A stretch of 64,000 nucleotides of DNA from Ferranicluibacter rubi (GCF_011603255.1 NZ_JAANCM010000002.1:518333-582332); one strand, 5' to 3'; shown: positions 37,156 to 47,282, counted from the first letter of the stretch. Notes: generated by a model not told the origin, from the letters alone. A program made the numbers and translations.

Positions 37156-38583
37156 TCAGAGGCGATTACTCCGGCCTTGCGGCGCTTTCAGAACATCTCG
37201 CAGGACGTCGAAGACCTGCGGCGCCTGCATTTGCGAAACGTTGAAGCGCATGAAGGTCGTCGCGCTCTGCGAAAGGCTGAAGGCGTTGCCGGGTGCAAGG
37301 ACGAGACCGCGCTGCAAGGCGCTGCGCGCGACGTCGGCGGCGTCCCTGTCCTCCGGAAGCCGGCACCAGAGGAACATGCCCGCCTGCGGCTCGAGCCACG
37401 GAGTGACACCGAGGTTTTGAAGCCGGGTCGAGACGGTCTGCATCGCGGTTGCCAGCCGCTGGCGCAGCGTCTCCAGGTGCTTGCGGTAGCTGCCGTCGCT
37501 GAGGACGCCGTAGACAAGCTCGGCCGTCATGCGACCGCCACCGAAGGTCGTCGCGATCTTCAAATCGGTCAGGCTGTCGATCCATTCGGGCTTTGCGGCG
37601 ATGAAGCCGCAGCGTCCCGAGGCGGACAGCGTCTTCGAAAAGCTGCCGATGTGAATGACACGATCAAGCCCGTCGAAGGCTGCCAGCCGCGGGGCGGGGC
37701 TGCGCTCGAAATCGGCGAAGATGTCATCCTCTATGACGACGACATTGCCTTGCTCGGCGATCTTCAGGACCCGATGTGCGGTAACCGGCGAAAGGATCGC
37801 GCCGGTCGGATTGTGGATGGCGGAGTTGGTGATGTAGAGTCGGGGCCGGTGGTCCGCGACCGCTTTCGTGAAGGCGTCGATATCCGGGCCGGTCGGTGTG
37901 TAGGGAACGCCGACGATCTGTGCGCGATGCGCGCGCAGCAAGGCGTGAAAATTGAAGTAGCAGGGATCGTCCACCAGCACGGTATCCCCGGGCTCCAGCA
38001 GCAGGCGGCAGAGAAGGTCGATCGCCTGCGTGCCGGATTCCGCCAGCAGGATCTGGTCCGGGGAGGCCTCGATGCCGCGTTCGCCCATGCGCCGGCCGAT
38101 CAGCTGACGAAGGGGGGCGAGGCCAAGGGGAGAGCCGTACTCGGAAAGCACAGGGCTTTTGGCGCGCGACAAGGTGCGCAGCGCGCGCCGCACCCCGTCC
38201 TCCGGCAACCAGCTCGGCGGCAGCCAGCCGCATCCGGGCTTTGCATCCTCCGCATTGGCCTCTAGCGATTGGCGGGACACCCAGAAGGGATCGATGGCCC
38301 GATCACGCTTCGGCCCGGCATCGGCAACCGAAAAAGGAATCGTGGTCGCGCCCGCATGATGCGTCACATAGAAGCCTGAGCCCGGTCGCGACTGGATCGT
38401 GCCATCACCGACCAGTCGCTCATAGGCCTCCACCACGGTGGATGTGGAGACCTTCAGCGCTGCCGCAAGCTTGCGGATTGACGGCAGCTTCGCGCCCGGC
38501 AACAGCGCACGGCTGGCGATCCGCAGACGGATCGTCTCCATCACCATCGTCGTGCGGCTCGGAGAAGGTGCAATGTGATCCAT
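37156..38583 (-). CDS. MocR-type GntR/aminotransferase-like transcriptional regulator
   Basis: 475-residue regulator: N-terminal GntR winged helix (about residues 10-75; LRIASRALLPGAKLPSIRKL and TVVEAYERLVGDGTIQSRPG) fused to a class I aminotransferase-like domain with PLP Lys in HIGSFSKTLSASGR. I chose the ATG at 38583 because the helix-turn-helix begins there; the frame extends far upstream without conservation. It faces the EamA transporter gene and should control that promoter. Effector could be an amino acid or PLP derivative. Confidence 0.9.
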   Translation of the reverse strand: MDHIAPSPSRTTMVMETIRLRIASRALLPGAKLPSIRKLAAALKVSTSTVVEAYERLVGDGTIQSRPGSGFYVTHHAGATTIPFSVADAGPKRDRAIDPFWVSRQSLEANAEDAKPGCGWLPPSWLPEDGVRRALRTLSRAKSPVLSEYGSPLGLAPLRQLIGRRMGERGIEASPDQILLAESGTQAIDLLCRLLLEPGDTVLVDDPCYFNFHALLRAHRAQIVGVPYTPTGPDIDAFTKAVADHRPRLYITNSAIHNPTGAILSPVTAHRVLKIAEQGNVVVIEDDIFADFERSPAPRLAAFDGLDRVIHIGSFSKTLSASGRCGFIAAKPEWIDSLTDLKIATTFGGGRMTAELVYGVLSDGSYRKHLETLRQRLATAMQTVSTRLQNLGVTPWLEPQAGMFLWCRLPEDRDAADVARSALQRGLVLAPGNAFSLSQSATTFMRFNVSQMQAPQVFDVLRDVLKAPQGRSNRL

Positions 38584-38604
38584 CTGTAATGCTCTTTCAC
38601 CATA

Positions 38605-38622
38605 ACAGTTTTGACGAACTGT
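38605..38622. promoter_or_regulatory. Inverted repeat, candidate MocR operator
   Basis: ACAGTT-N6-AACTGT, a perfect 6-bp inverted repeat, lies in the 142-base region between the divergent mocR-like and eamA genes. A site for the linked regulator is inferred from the location only. Confidence 0.4.
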
Positions 38623-38725
38623 ACGGAACCGTTTCTGGCACTGCCGGGCAAGCCGGTCAACAACGATCGTCTTTTCGAACGGGACGGGTGTGTCGAACAG
38701 GACAGGCTTGTCGAAGGAGTGCGTG

Positions 38726-39589
38726 ATGGATCGGGGAACGGCCGGCTGGCTGAATGGAATGATCGGCGTGTTGATCTTCAGCGGATCGCTGCCCGCCACA
38801 CGCCTCGCCGTGATGCAGTTCGATCCCGTCTTCCTCACGGTCGCCCGTGCGGCAATCGCGGGCCTGCTGGCGCTCGGGCTTCTTCTGCTGCTGCGCCAGA
38901 AATGGCCGACACCGCGTGAAATCGCCTCCCTGGTGATCGTCGCGCTGGGCGTCGTCGTCGGCTTCCCCCTCTTGACCGCGCTGGCGCTACAGCACGTCAC
39001 ATCCGCGCACTCGATCGTCTTCATCGGGTTGCTGCCGCTGGCGACCGCTATTTTCGGCGTCATCCGCGGTGGCGAACGGCCGAAGCCTGCCTTCTGGATC
39101 TTCTCTCTCCTGGGAAGCACGCTTGTTGCCGGCTATGCACTGGCGCAGGGGCTGAGCGCGTCCCCGCTCGGCGACCTCCTGATGCTTGTGGCGGTCATCG
39201 TCTGCGGCCTCGGCTATGCCGAAGGGGGAAAGTTGTCGCAAACGCTTGGCGGCTGGCAGGTCATTTCCTGGGCACTCGTTCTCTCGCTCCCGCCGATGCT
39301 CTGCCTGGCCTTGTTCACCATGCCCGCAAGCTTCGCCGGCATCGAGCCGCCGGCCATTTTCGGGCTTGCCTATGTCTCGCTGTTCAGCATGCTGATCGGG
39401 TTCATCTTCTGGTATCGAGGGCTGTCCCAAGGCGGCATCGCCGCCGTCGGCCAGTTGCAATTGCTGCAACCCTTTTTCGCGCTGGCACTGGCCGCGACCC
39501 TTCTGCACGAGCCGGTAACGGCGGGCATGCTCGGCATCACCGTCTGCGTTATCCTCTGTGTCGTCGGCGCCCGTCGCTTCGGGCGCTGA
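38726..39589 (+). CDS. EamA-family drug/metabolite transporter
   Basis: 287-residue inner-membrane exporter with ten predicted membrane helices in two EamA repeats. I chose the ATG at 38726 (MDRGTAGWLNGMIGVLIFSG), which has AAGGAGT 6 bases before; a longer frame from 38690 has a poor site. Visible segments are RAAIAGLLALGLLLLLR, and FIGLLPLATAIFGVIRGGERP. The gene is divergent from a mocR-like regulator, so it is likely regulated by it and exports an amino acid or related metabolite. Confidence 0.88.
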   Translation: MDRGTAGWLNGMIGVLIFSGSLPATRLAVMQFDPVFLTVARAAIAGLLALGLLLLLRQKWPTPREIASLVIVALGVVVGFPLLTALALQHVTSAHSIVFIGLLPLATAIFGVIRGGERPKPAFWIFSLLGSTLVAGYALAQGLSASPLGDLLMLVAVIVCGLGYAEGGKLSQTLGGWQVISWALVLSLPPMLCLALFTMPASFAGIEPPAIFGLAYVSLFSMLIGFIFWYRGLSQGGIAAVGQLQLLQPFFALALAATLLHEPVTAGMLGITVCVILCVVGARRFGR

Positions 39590-39596
39590 AGGCGCC

Positions 39597-41417
39597 CTAC
39601 GCGGCCCTATGCCGCGTGGCGACCGCCGGTGCAGTGCCCTGCCTGCCGGGATTGAGCTGGAACCGGTTGACGATCGCCGACAGCGCCGTCGCATCCGAGG
39701 CGAGGTTGCTGCTGATGGCCGTGGTCTCCTCCACCATGGCCGCGTTCTTCTGGGTCATCTGGTCGATCGCGTTCACGGCTGTGCTGATCTCCAGCAGTCC
39801 CACGGACTGCTCTTTCGAGCCTGTCGTGATCGCTTCGACCTTGGAGTCGATCTCCATCACATATTGTGCGATCTCTGCGAGCGCGCGACCCGTCTGGTCG
39901 ACTAGCCGCACGCCGTCGGACACATCGCCCGAGGATGTTCGGATCAGCGCATTGATATCCTTGGCGGCAGCGGCCGAACGTTGTGCGAGTTCGCGAACCT
40001 CCTGTGCGACGACGGCAAATCCGCGACCGGCATCCCCCGCACGCGCCGCCTCGACCCCTGCGTTAAGGGCAAGCAAGTTGGTTTGGAAAGCGATCTCGTC
40101 GATCACATGAATGATCTGTCCGATCTGGTTCGACGACGCATCGATGCGCCGCATCGCCTCGACCGCATCCCGCACGATCTGGCCCGAGGATGTTGCGCTT
40201 TGGTTGGCCGCGCCGACGAGGCTGCGCGTTTCCGCAGCACGGTCGGCCGAGGATTTGACGGTGGCGGTGACTTCGTCGAGGGCCGCGGATGTCTGTTCCA
40301 GCGCTGCCGCCTGCTGCTCGGTACGCTTGGAAAGCTCGTCTGCCGCCTGGTACATCTCGCTCGCATTGCCGGAGAGCTCGGATGTCTTGCCGAGAACCTG
40401 CTCGAGCGTCAGCTGGAAGGTTGCGAGCGACTGATTGAAATCAAGGCGAAGCGGCTCGAAGCGGTCAGCGAAAGGCTGGTCGAGCGGGCTGCGAATATTG
40501 CAATCGGCAAGCCGTCCGAGACCGGCACCCAGCGTTTCCACGACGGTGCGCAGTTCTTCGGCTTCCCGCTCGCGATGGCGCTGCTGTTCGAGACGCTGGG
40601 CTTCCGACAGGGACCGATCCTGTTCGGCGGCCGCACGCATTTGCTGGCGCTCGATCGCGCCCGCACGGAAGACGGTGAGGGCGCGCGCCATGGCGCCGAT
40701 CTCGTCCGTGCGCTTGGCAAACGGAACCTCTGCCGTGTAGTCGCCGCCGGAAAGCACACTCATCGCGCTGCCGATCTCGACGAGCGGCGTGATGGCCCGA
40801 CGCCGGACGAACCAGAGGCCGGCGAGAAAGAGAAGAACGGATGCAGCACTGCTGAGCGCGCCGATCATCGTATATTCGGTTCCGGCACTGTCGGCCTTCG
40901 CCACGGCCGTCTCCAGCGTCGCGGTCGCCATCTTTGCCAGGTCACGAACCTTTGCGTCATGAACATAGAAGGCGTCCATGACGGGTTGAAGGTCCGCCGC
41001 TTCCCCGCGGACTTTGGCCTCTTCGAAAACTGTGGCCATCGCCCAGAACGCCTCGCCACTGGCAACGACCTGATCGGCTAGGCCGGCCCGAAGCGTCTTG
41101 TCGAGGTCCGCCGACACCCAGAAGGCCTTGCGCGCGTCGAAATCAGCGCGGAGCGCCTTCATCTTTTCGAGGTTGGAACCGGCGCGTTCAGGATGCGCCA
41201 TGGTCTCGTTCGCCAGCATGTAGGCTTCCAGAGCGTAGAGCGGCGGCGGGAGAATGTCGGCCACGAGATCCTTGCCATTGGCGATCCCGGTATAGACGGG
41301 TCCACCGACCTTGAGTTCCTGCAGGGTCATCGTCTGCAATCCGATAGAGGCAACGAGACCGCCCGTGACGACGACTCCGAACACTACCAGCAAGCGAGAA
41401 ATTGTCAGGCTCGACAT
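39597..41417 (-). CDS. Methyl-accepting chemotaxis protein
   Basis: 606-residue chemoreceptor. TM1 at about residues 7-29 and TM2 at about 190-212 flank a periplasmic helical sensor domain. A HAMP domain follows (about 213-265, RRRAITPLVEIGSAM and AEVPFAKRTDEIG), then a long coiled coil with the signalling hairpin EIAFQTNLLALNAGVEAARA and DAGRGFAVVAQEVRELAQRS. I chose the ATG at 41417 with GGAG 7 bases upstream; an in-frame ATG 48 bases further upstream is less likely. It signals through CheA/CheW; the ligand is unknown. Confidence 0.93.
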   Translation of the reverse strand: MSSLTISRLLVVFGVVVTGGLVASIGLQTMTLQELKVGGPVYTGIANGKDLVADILPPPLYALEAYMLANETMAHPERAGSNLEKMKALRADFDARKAFWVSADLDKTLRAGLADQVVASGEAFWAMATVFEEAKVRGEAADLQPVMDAFYVHDAKVRDLAKMATATLETAVAKADSAGTEYTMIGALSSAASVLLFLAGLWFVRRRAITPLVEIGSAMSVLSGGDYTAEVPFAKRTDEIGAMARALTVFRAGAIERQQMRAAAEQDRSLSEAQRLEQQRHREREAEELRTVVETLGAGLGRLADCNIRSPLDQPFADRFEPLRLDFNQSLATFQLTLEQVLGKTSELSGNASEMYQAADELSKRTEQQAAALEQTSAALDEVTATVKSSADRAAETRSLVGAANQSATSSGQIVRDAVEAMRRIDASSNQIGQIIHVIDEIAFQTNLLALNAGVEAARAGDAGRGFAVVAQEVRELAQRSAAAAKDINALIRTSSGDVSDGVRLVDQTGRALAEIAQYVMEIDSKVEAITTGSKEQSVGLLEISTAVNAIDQMTQKNAAMVEETTAISSNLASDATALSAIVNRFQLNPGRQGTAPAVATRHRAA

Positions 41418-41532
41418 GTGGGCTCCACGACTGCGCATGCGCAGACGCCAGCCGCCGCGATCCATGCTTTGGATCAGTGATGAGCCGCGCGCTCTAAAAC
41501 TTCGTGAACGTTCAGAGGTAAAAACACCAATT

Positions 41533-41561
41533 CTAGGGTTTCTTGCGCGATTGCACCCTAG
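41533..41561. repeat. Inverted repeat CTAGGGT-N15-ACCCTAG
   Basis: Perfect 7-bp arms, 15-base spacing, in the 291-base gap upstream of the chemoreceptor gene (transcribed leftward), about 115 bases before its start. Operator, or a weak hairpin; no consensus recognised. Confidence 0.35.
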
Positions 41562-41708
41562 GGCTTTCCGCTGGAAACAGGCGGCGCCCCAGAACCGTCC
41601 GATAGTGCTGCCTAAGGGTGTACTTCGCTTTTATTTCAAGTCAGAGAACCAGTCGGCGTAAGGCGTGTTTTTGACGAGATGGCGATTATAGTCAGGCGCG
41701 CCATCCGT

Positions 41709-41945
41709 CTACCAAGCGGGCCCCCGTTCACCCAGCGCCACCTTCGCCGCCTCGACCCGACGCCGCGCCTCAGCAATTCTTGCGCGATCCTCGCCCGCAT
41801 CGCGAACCGCCCTTCGCGCGGACATGAGCTCCGACACCAACTTGGCGCGATCGTCCTCGGCAAGATCGGGATTGCTCGTCCGCCACAGACGGCCCCGGAC
41901 CACGAGGTATCGACCATCCGGCGTATGAGGATAGGAAGTGGCCAA
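41709..41945 (-). CDS. Small conserved hypothetical protein, 78 residues
   Basis: No function recognised. The sequence has a basic aromatic N terminus (SYPHTPDGRYLVVRGRLWR), followed by an acidic/basic helix rich in Arg, Ala and Glu from residue 30 (ELMSARRAVRDAGEDRARIA), consistent with a short soluble coiled coil. The N terminus looks like a known rhizobial unknown family, from memory only. An in-frame reading with a longer N terminus is not supported. It stands alone before nrdJ's terminator. Confidence 0.65.
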   Translation of the reverse strand: MATSYPHTPDGRYLVVRGRLWRTSNPDLAEDDRAKLVSELMSARRAVRDAGEDRARIAEARRRVEAAKVALGERGPAW

Positions 41946-42039
41946 GGGTCGCTCCGTCGTTCGGTCATGATGAAACCCTCTCCGGCCTCGCCTGTTCCCG
42001 TGACGGTCGCTTGGAAACAGCCAACCGCAGCAACGAAAA

Positions 42040-42067
42040 AACCCGCCGATGCTGCCATCGGCGGGTT
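42040..42067 (-). terminator. Rho-independent terminator of nrdJ
   Basis: AACCCGCCGATG/CATCGGCGGGTT stem with a 4-base loop, followed leftward by TTTTTTCGTTG; it is 52 bases after the nrdJ stop. Confidence 0.92.
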
Positions 42068-42118
42068 ACCTGTTTCGCGGTGTTCACCGGACCGGGCCGT
42101 CTAACGGCCCCGGTCTGC

Positions 42119-45100
42119 TCAGCTGCAGCCGCTGGTTGCGCCGCAGGTGTCGCACTTCTCGCAGGTGCCGTTGCGGACCATCGTGAAGTTCTGGCATTCC
42201 GAGCACATGTTGCCGGTGTAGCCCTGTGCGATCGAGCGCATGCGGCGTTCGGTTTCGCGCTTCTTGGCATCCGACTTTGCAGCGGCAGCTTCCGCAGCGG
42301 CCTTGTCGGAGAAGAGAGCGGTGACGTCGCGTGGTGGCTCGGCAACTTCGGTTGTGACCTGCTCGACGATTTCGGCGATCCGTTCCTCGTAGTCGCGCTT
42401 GAAGGCGACGACTTCCGACGTGGAGATCGACGTTGCCGGCTCCAGCTTGCGGGCAGCGGAGCCTGCAAACGGGGTCACTGTGCCACTTGGCGACGCGCTG
42501 CGGGCAGGGGCCGTCGTTGCCGATCCCTTGGGCTCGCTGTTTGCCCGGTCGATGCCGGCACCGGTCGTCGTACCGGAGACGAGCGTCGGCTTGTGGCCGC
42601 GGGTCCAGCCGGTCGAGAGCAGGTTGGTCTTGCCTTCCTGAATGCCCTTGCCGAGTGCCGTGTTGCCGAAGTCGGACGTATCGACATGCGCAAGGTCGTG
42701 ACGGCCGAGATAGGAGACGGCAAGTTCGCGGAACACGTAGTCGAGGATCGACGTCGCGTTCTTGATCGCGTCGTTGCCCTGCACCATGCCGGCCGGCTCG
42801 AACTTCGTGAAGGTGAAGGCCTCCACGAACTCTTCGAGCGGCACACCGTACTGGAGACCCAACGAGATGGAGATGGCGAAGTTGTTCATCATCGCACGGA
42901 AGGCCGCACCTTCCTTGTGCATGTCGATGAAGATCTCGCCGATCCGGCCATCGCCGAATTCGCCGGTGCGCAGATAGACCTTGTGTCCGCCGACAATCGC
43001 CTTCTGGGTATAACCCTGACGGCGGTTCGGCAGCTTTTCGCGCTCGCGGGTGATCCGCTCGATCACACGCTCGACGATCTTTTCCGTGACCGTCACGGCC
43101 TGAGCGGCCACCGGCTGCTGGATCAGCGTTTCCAGAGCATCCTCGTCCTCTTCGTCCTCGATCAGCGAGGCGTTCAGCGGCTGCGAGAGCTTGGAGCCGT
43201 CGCGATAGAGAGCGTTGGCCTTCAGCGCGAGCTTCCAGGACAGCATGTAGGCGTTCTTGCAGTCCTCGACGGTCGCCTCGTTCGGCATGTTGATCGTCTT
43301 GGAGATTGCACCGGAGATGAACGGCTGGGCGGCCGCCATCATGCGGATGTGGCTATCGACCGAGAGGTAGCGCTTGCCGATCTTGCCGCAGGGGTTGGCG
43401 CAGTCGAACACCGGCAGGTGCTCGTCCTTCAGGAACGGCGCGCCTTCCAGCGTCATCGCGCCGCAGACATGCACGTTGGCCGCTTCGATCTCCTTGCGGG
43501 AGAAGCCGATGTGCTCCAGCAGGTTGAAGCTGATGTCGGCGAGCTGCTCGTCGCTGACCTTCAGCGTGTTCTTCAGGAAATCGACGCCGAGCGTCCACTG
43601 GTTGAAGACGAACTTGATGTCGAAGGCTGCCTTCGTCGCGCCGTTGATTGCCTCGATCTTGTCGTCCGTGAAGCCCTTGGCCCGCAGCGAGCCGGGGTTG
43701 ACGGCCGGCGCCTGGTTGATGTTGCCATGACCGACGGCATAGGCCTCGATCTCGGCGATCTGGCTTTCCGAATAGCCGAGCGTGCGCAGGGCCTCGGGAA
43801 CGGCACGGTTGATGATCTTGAAGTAGCCGCCGCCGGCGAGCTTCTTGAACTTCACCAGCGCGAAGTCGGGCTCGATACCGGTTGTGTCGCAATCCATAAC
43901 GAGACCGATCGTGCCGGTCGGGGCGATGACGGAAACCTGGGCATTGCGGTAGCCATGCTGCTCGCCGAGCGACAGAGCCTTCTCCCATGCGGCAACGGCA
44001 TGCGTGATCAGCGTCTGGTCCGGGCACTCGGAATGGACGAGCGGCACGGGCGCGACCGAGAGGCCTTCATAGCCGTTCGCTTCGCCACGGGCGGCGCGGG
44101 CATGGTTGCGGATGACGCGCAGCATGTTGTCGCGGTTCGGCTTGAAGCCGGGGAACGGACCGAGCTTGGCGGCGATTTCGGCCGAGGTCGCATAGGAAAC
44201 GCCCGTCATGACGGCGGTCAGGGCACCGGCGATCGCACGGCCTTCCTTGCTGTCATAGGGAATGCCGGACGACATCAGCAGGCCGCCGATATTGGCATAG
44301 CCGAGCCCGAGCGTGCGGTATTCGTAGGAGCGCTCTGCAATTTCCTTCGACGGGAACTGCGCCATCATCACCGAGATTTCGAGCACGACCGTCCAGAGGC
44401 GGACGGCATGTTCGTAATCGGCGATATCGATGTTCTTTGTGGTCTGGTCCTTGAACTGCAACAGGTTCAGCGAGGCAAGGTTGCAGGCCGTATCGTCCAG
44501 GAACATGTATTCCGAGCACGGGTTGGATGCACGGATGGAGCCGGCGGCCGGGCAGGTGTGCCAGTCGTTCATGGTCGTGTTGAAGTGCAGGCCCGGATCG
44601 GCCGATGCCCAGGCGGCGTAGGAGATGCTTTCCCACAGGTCGCGCGCCTTCAACGTCTTCATGACGCGGCCGTCCTTGCGGGCGGTCAGGTTCCAGTCGC
44701 CGTCGGCCTCGACGGCCTTGAGGAAGTCGTCGCGCAGCGAAACGGAGTTGTTGGAGTTCTGGCCGGAGACCGTGAGGTAGGCTTCCGAATCCCAGTCCGT
44801 GTCATAGGTCTTGAAGTCGATATCCTTATAGCCCTGACGGGCGAACTGGATGACGCGCTGGATGTAGTTTTCGGGAACCTGGTTCTTCTTGGCAGCCTTG
44901 ATCTCGCGCTTCAGGGCAGGGTTCTCGTTCGGGTCGTAGCAGGCGCCATCCGGACCTTCGCAATTCACGCAGGCCTTCATGATGGCCTTGAGGTGCTGAG
45001 CGACGATCTTGGAGCCGGTGACGAGCGCCGCGACCTTCTGCTCCTCCTTCACCTTCCAGTTGATGTAGTCTTCGATATCGGGATGGTCGATGTCGACGAC

Positions 45101-45943
45101 GACCATCTTGGCGGCGCGGCGCGTGGTGCCGCCCGACTTGATGGCGCCGGCCGCGCGGTCACCGATCTTGAGGAAGCTCATCAGGCCGGAGGACTTGCCG
45201 CCGCCCGAAAGCTTTTCGCCTTCGCCGCGCAGGTAGGAGAAGTTGGAGCCGGTGCCGGAACCGTACTTGAAGAGGCGCGCTTCGCGCACCCACAGGTCCA
45301 TGATGCCGCCTTCGTTGACGAGATCGTCACCGACCGACTGGATGAAGCAGGCATGCGGCTGCGGATGCTCGTAGGACGACTTCGACTTGACGAGCTTGCC
45401 CGTGAAGGGATCGACGTAGAAATGACCCTGGCCGGGGCCGTCGATGCCATAGGCCCAATGCAGGCCGGTGTTGAACCACTGTGGCGAGTTCGGTGCCACG
45501 CGCTGGGTCGCCAGCATGTAGGCAAGCTCGTCGCGGAAGGCGAGGGCAGCGTCTTCGGAGGCGAAGTAGTTGCCCTTCCAGCCCCAATAGGTCCAGGTTC
45601 CGGCAAGGCGATCGAAGACCTGCCGGGCATCGGTTTCAGAGCCGTATTGCTCGTCCTTCGGGAGGTCCTTCAGGGCAGCCTCGTCGGCGACCGAACGCCA
45701 CAGCCACGAGGGAACCGAGTTCTCCTCGACCTTCTTCAGGCGCGCGGGAACGCCGGCCTTGCGGAAATACTTCTGAGCCAGAATGTCGGCTGCGACCTGG
45801 CTGAACTGGGTGGGCACGTCGATATCGGCAAGCCGGAAGACGATGGAACCGTCCGGGTTCTTGATCTCGCTCACCGCCTTGCGGAATGCGATGTCTGCAT
45901 AGGCCGATTGGCCCGCCTTGGTAAAGCGACGTTCGATCTGCAT
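42119..45943 (-). CDS. nrdJ: Vitamin B12-dependent (class II) ribonucleotide reductase
   Basis: Reduces ribonucleotides to deoxyribonucleotides using adenosylcobalamin, so it works with or without oxygen. The 1274-residue protein has the N-terminal region [18 protein letters not shown], substrate/radical segments [10 protein letters not shown] and the ATIGLVMD-like loop ([20 protein letters not shown]), and a C-terminal Cys-rich tail ([20 protein letters not shown]) with two CxxC pairs. The length fits the large alphaproteobacterial class II form. It is monocistronic, with a terminator behind and NrdR-like boxes ahead. Confidence 0.97.
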   Translation of the reverse strand: MQIERRFTKAGQSAYADIAFRKAVSEIKNPDGSIVFRLADIDVPTQFSQVAADILAQKYFRKAGVPARLKKVEENSVPSWLWRSVADEAALKDLPKDEQYGSETDARQVFDRLAGTWTYWGWKGNYFASEDAALAFRDELAYMLATQRVAPNSPQWFNTGLHWAYGIDGPGQGHFYVDPFTGKLVKSKSSYEHPQPHACFIQSVGDDLVNEGGIMDLWVREARLFKYGSGTGSNFSYLRGEGEKLSGGGKSSGLMSFLKIGDRAAGAIKSGGTTRRAAKMVVVDIDHPDIEDYINWKVKEEQKVAALVTGSKIVAQHLKAIMKACVNCEGPDGACYDPNENPALKREIKAAKKNQVPENYIQRVIQFARQGYKDIDFKTYDTDWDSEAYLTVSGQNSNNSVSLRDDFLKAVEADGDWNLTARKDGRVMKTLKARDLWESISYAAWASADPGLHFNTTMNDWHTCPAAGSIRASNPCSEYMFLDDTACNLASLNLLQFKDQTTKNIDIADYEHAVRLWTVVLEISVMMAQFPSKEIAERSYEYRTLGLGYANIGGLLMSSGIPYDSKEGRAIAGALTAVMTGVSYATSAEIAAKLGPFPGFKPNRDNMLRVIRNHARAARGEANGYEGLSVAPVPLVHSECPDQTLITHAVAAWEKALSLGEQHGYRNAQVSVIAPTGTIGLVMDCDTTGIEPDFALVKFKKLAGGGYFKIINRAVPEALRTLGYSESQIAEIEAYAVGHGNINQAPAVNPGSLRAKGFTDDKIEAINGATKAAFDIKFVFNQWTLGVDFLKNTLKVSDEQLADISFNLLEHIGFSRKEIEAANVHVCGAMTLEGAPFLKDEHLPVFDCANPCGKIGKRYLSVDSHIRMMAAAQPFISGAISKTINMPNEATVEDCKNAYMLSWKLALKANALYRDGSKLSQPLNASLIEDEEDEDALETLIQQPVAAQAVTVTEKIVERVIERITREREKLPNRRQGYTQKAIVGGHKVYLRTGEFGDGRIGEIFIDMHKEGAAFRAMMNNFAISISLGLQYGVPLEEFVEAFTFTKFEPAGMVQGNDAIKNATSILDYVFRELAVSYLGRHDLAHVDTSDFGNTALGKGIQEGKTNLLSTGWTRGHKPTLVSGTTTGAGIDRANSEPKGSATTAPARSASPSGTVTPFAGSAARKLEPATSISTSEVVAFKRDYEERIAEIVEQVTTEVAEPPRDVTALFSDKAAAEAAAAKSDAKKRETERRMRSIAQGYTGNMCSECQNFTMVRNGTCEKCDTCGATSGCS

Positions 45944-46055
45944 CTGTCCCGATCCTTATTCTGTCCGTGGCATGCGCTTCTCAGGCACGCAAAAAGTCCT
46001 TCCGAGCCGCGACATTGCCGGTCGGTGGTGCGTTTCGATGGATGCCAATCATGGA

Positions 46056-46071
46056 ATCCGATATATGGTGT
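46056..46071 (-). promoter_or_regulatory. NrdR-like box overlapping the nrdJ -10 region
   Basis: On the minus strand ACACCATATATCGGAT matches 12 of 16 positions of the NrdR consensus ACAC-W-ATATAT-W-GTGT. It overlaps the TATATC -10 of the best nrdJ promoter candidate, the usual layout for repression by NrdR. The transcription start would be near 46050, about 110 bases before the ATG. Confidence 0.5.
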
Positions 46072-46330
46072 TCTCTAAGCTCTCAATCTACCAGATGTAG
46101 ATAAAATTATCGAGCTGTTTGCTGGTCCCGCAAGCGTGATTTTATTCTGACAGCTCATTTTTCAACACGCGTTCCCGCCGTGAAGGCAGGATCTCCAACA
46201 AGTTCAGGATGATGGCGCAGTCCGGGGCAAGCCGCCGCCTGGGCCGTCGTCTGGCCTCATGCCAGTCTCGATTATGATTAACCGCGAGTCCGGTGGCACC
46301 GTCAAGGGCTTGCGTTTTGTCGTCCACTGC

Positions 46331-46346
46331 CGACTATATCTTGTGG
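46331..46346 (-). promoter_or_regulatory. Second NrdR-like box
   Basis: CCACAAGATATAGTCG on the minus strand, 12 of 16 matches to the NrdR consensus. It is about 260 bases from the first box, unlike the 15-31 base spacing usual for paired boxes, and a promoter-like TTGACG lies about 25 bases downstream. Confidence 0.3.
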
Positions 46347-46596
46347 AAATAGGAAGAAACTGAGTGACCTAAGGAAATCAGTCACTTGTGGTCGGCACTT
46401 ACCGATTGGGCCGTTCGTTCCATGAAAACTTGTGGACAAAAACTTGTTGAGATCATCCGTCTCGGTCAACGTGGTGTCATAAAAGCCACGCATTGCCGGG
46501 CGCAGCGTTTACGAAGAACGGGGCGTCGAGGGTGGACGCACCGCCCCCGAGCCCCGTCGATACGCGCAAGCTTCACAGCCTGTTACCGGCGTCGGT

Positions 46597-47094
46597 TTAC
46601 CCGCGCGATCCCTTGGCGATCGGCTCCTGATAGGAAAAGCCCATGTCCCAAGGAAAATAGATCCATGTATCCTGGCTGACCTCGGTCACGAACGTATCGA
46701 CCTGCGGACGACCCTTCGGCTTGGCATAGACGGCTGCAAAATGCGCCTTCGGCAGCATGGCCCGCACGATCGCGGCGGTCTTGCCGGTGTCCGTGAGATC
46801 GTCGACGATCAGCACGCGCTCGCCGCCATCGGCACGGATCTCCTCGGAGATCGCCTTGATGACCTCCATCTGACCCTGAGACGAATAGTCATGATAGGAC
46901 GCGACGCAGACCGTCTCGATCATCCGGATGTTCAGTTCCCGCGAAATGATCGCTGCCGGCACCAGTCCGCCGCGCGTGATGCAGACGATCGCCTTCCATT
47001 CCACCCCCTGATCCGCCAGACGCCAGGCAAGCGCACGCGCATCGCGGTGGAACTGGTCCCAGGAAACGGGAAAGGCTTTTTCAGGAAGGGACAT
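46597..47094 (-). CDS. gpt: Xanthine phosphoribosyltransferase
   Basis: Purine salvage: xanthine, guanine or hypoxanthine plus PRPP to the nucleotide. The 165-residue protein starts [20 protein letters not shown], contains the PRPP-binding loop [15 protein letters not shown] near residue 95, [11 protein letters not shown] near the N terminus, and ends with [18 protein letters not shown] chose the ATG at 47094; the frame runs further upstream into a tRNA gene. It lies just behind tRNA-Leu on the same strand. Confidence 0.94.
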   Translation of the reverse strand: MSLPEKAFPVSWDQFHRDARALAWRLADQGVEWKAIVCITRGGLVPAAIISRELNIRMIETVCVASYHDYSSQGQMEVIKAISEEIRADGGERVLIVDDLTDTGKTAAIVRAMLPKAHFAAVYAKPKGRPQVDTFVTEVSQDTWIYFPWDMGFSYQEPIAKGSRG

Positions 47095-47197
47095 GGCGGG
47101 CTCCGAGCGTGTCTGGGCGTATCTGACGCAAAAAGTGGTTTTGCGGCAAAGCCCGGACATTTTCAAGAAGGGGATAACGTTCACCCACGGCAAAGAC

Positions 47198-47282
47198 TGG
47201 TGCGGACGACGGGGGTCGAACCCGTACAAGTCTCCTCGAGAGATTTTAAGTCTCTTGCGTCTACCAATTTCGCCACGTCCGC
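47198..47282 (-). tRNA. tRNA-Leu (anticodon TAA)
   Basis: Acceptor stem GCGGACG/CGTCCGC, anticodon stem AGAGA/TCTCT with loop CTTAAAA (TAA), long variable arm, T-arm CGGGTTCGACCCCCG, encoded CCA; 85 bases. gpt begins about 100 bases downstream on the same strand. Confidence 0.95.

Larger units (their letters stand above)
45944..46596. other. Noncoding control region between nrdJ and gpt
   Basis: About 650 bases without a supported gene. On the minus strand it holds a promoter candidate TTGAGA-N15-TATATC (about 46064-46090) overlapped by an NrdR-like box, a second promoter-like TTGACG (about 46302) with TTAATC about 17 bases on, a second NrdR-like box, and three TTGTGG motifs at 46341, 46386 and 46430. 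The last of these, TGTGGACAA, is one base from a DnaA box. Short open frames here have no codon or start support. Confidence 0.5.

Noticed and set aside
42011..46078. A 1355-codon open frame on the plus strand across nrdJ
   Set aside because: It is antisense to the very well conserved nrdJ and is a by-product of high GC codon usage; no motif or start support.
46142..46327. A 61-codon frame on the minus strand in the nrdJ control region
   Set aside because: Start codon lacks a good ribosome site and the sequence has no recognised domain; the region has promoter-like elements instead.
46081..46330. Cobalamin riboswitch ahead of nrdJ
   Set aside because: GGTGCC and GGTTAAT are found on the minus strand, but the B12-box and the CCGCAACTGT-type core are not visible, so the call is not supported.
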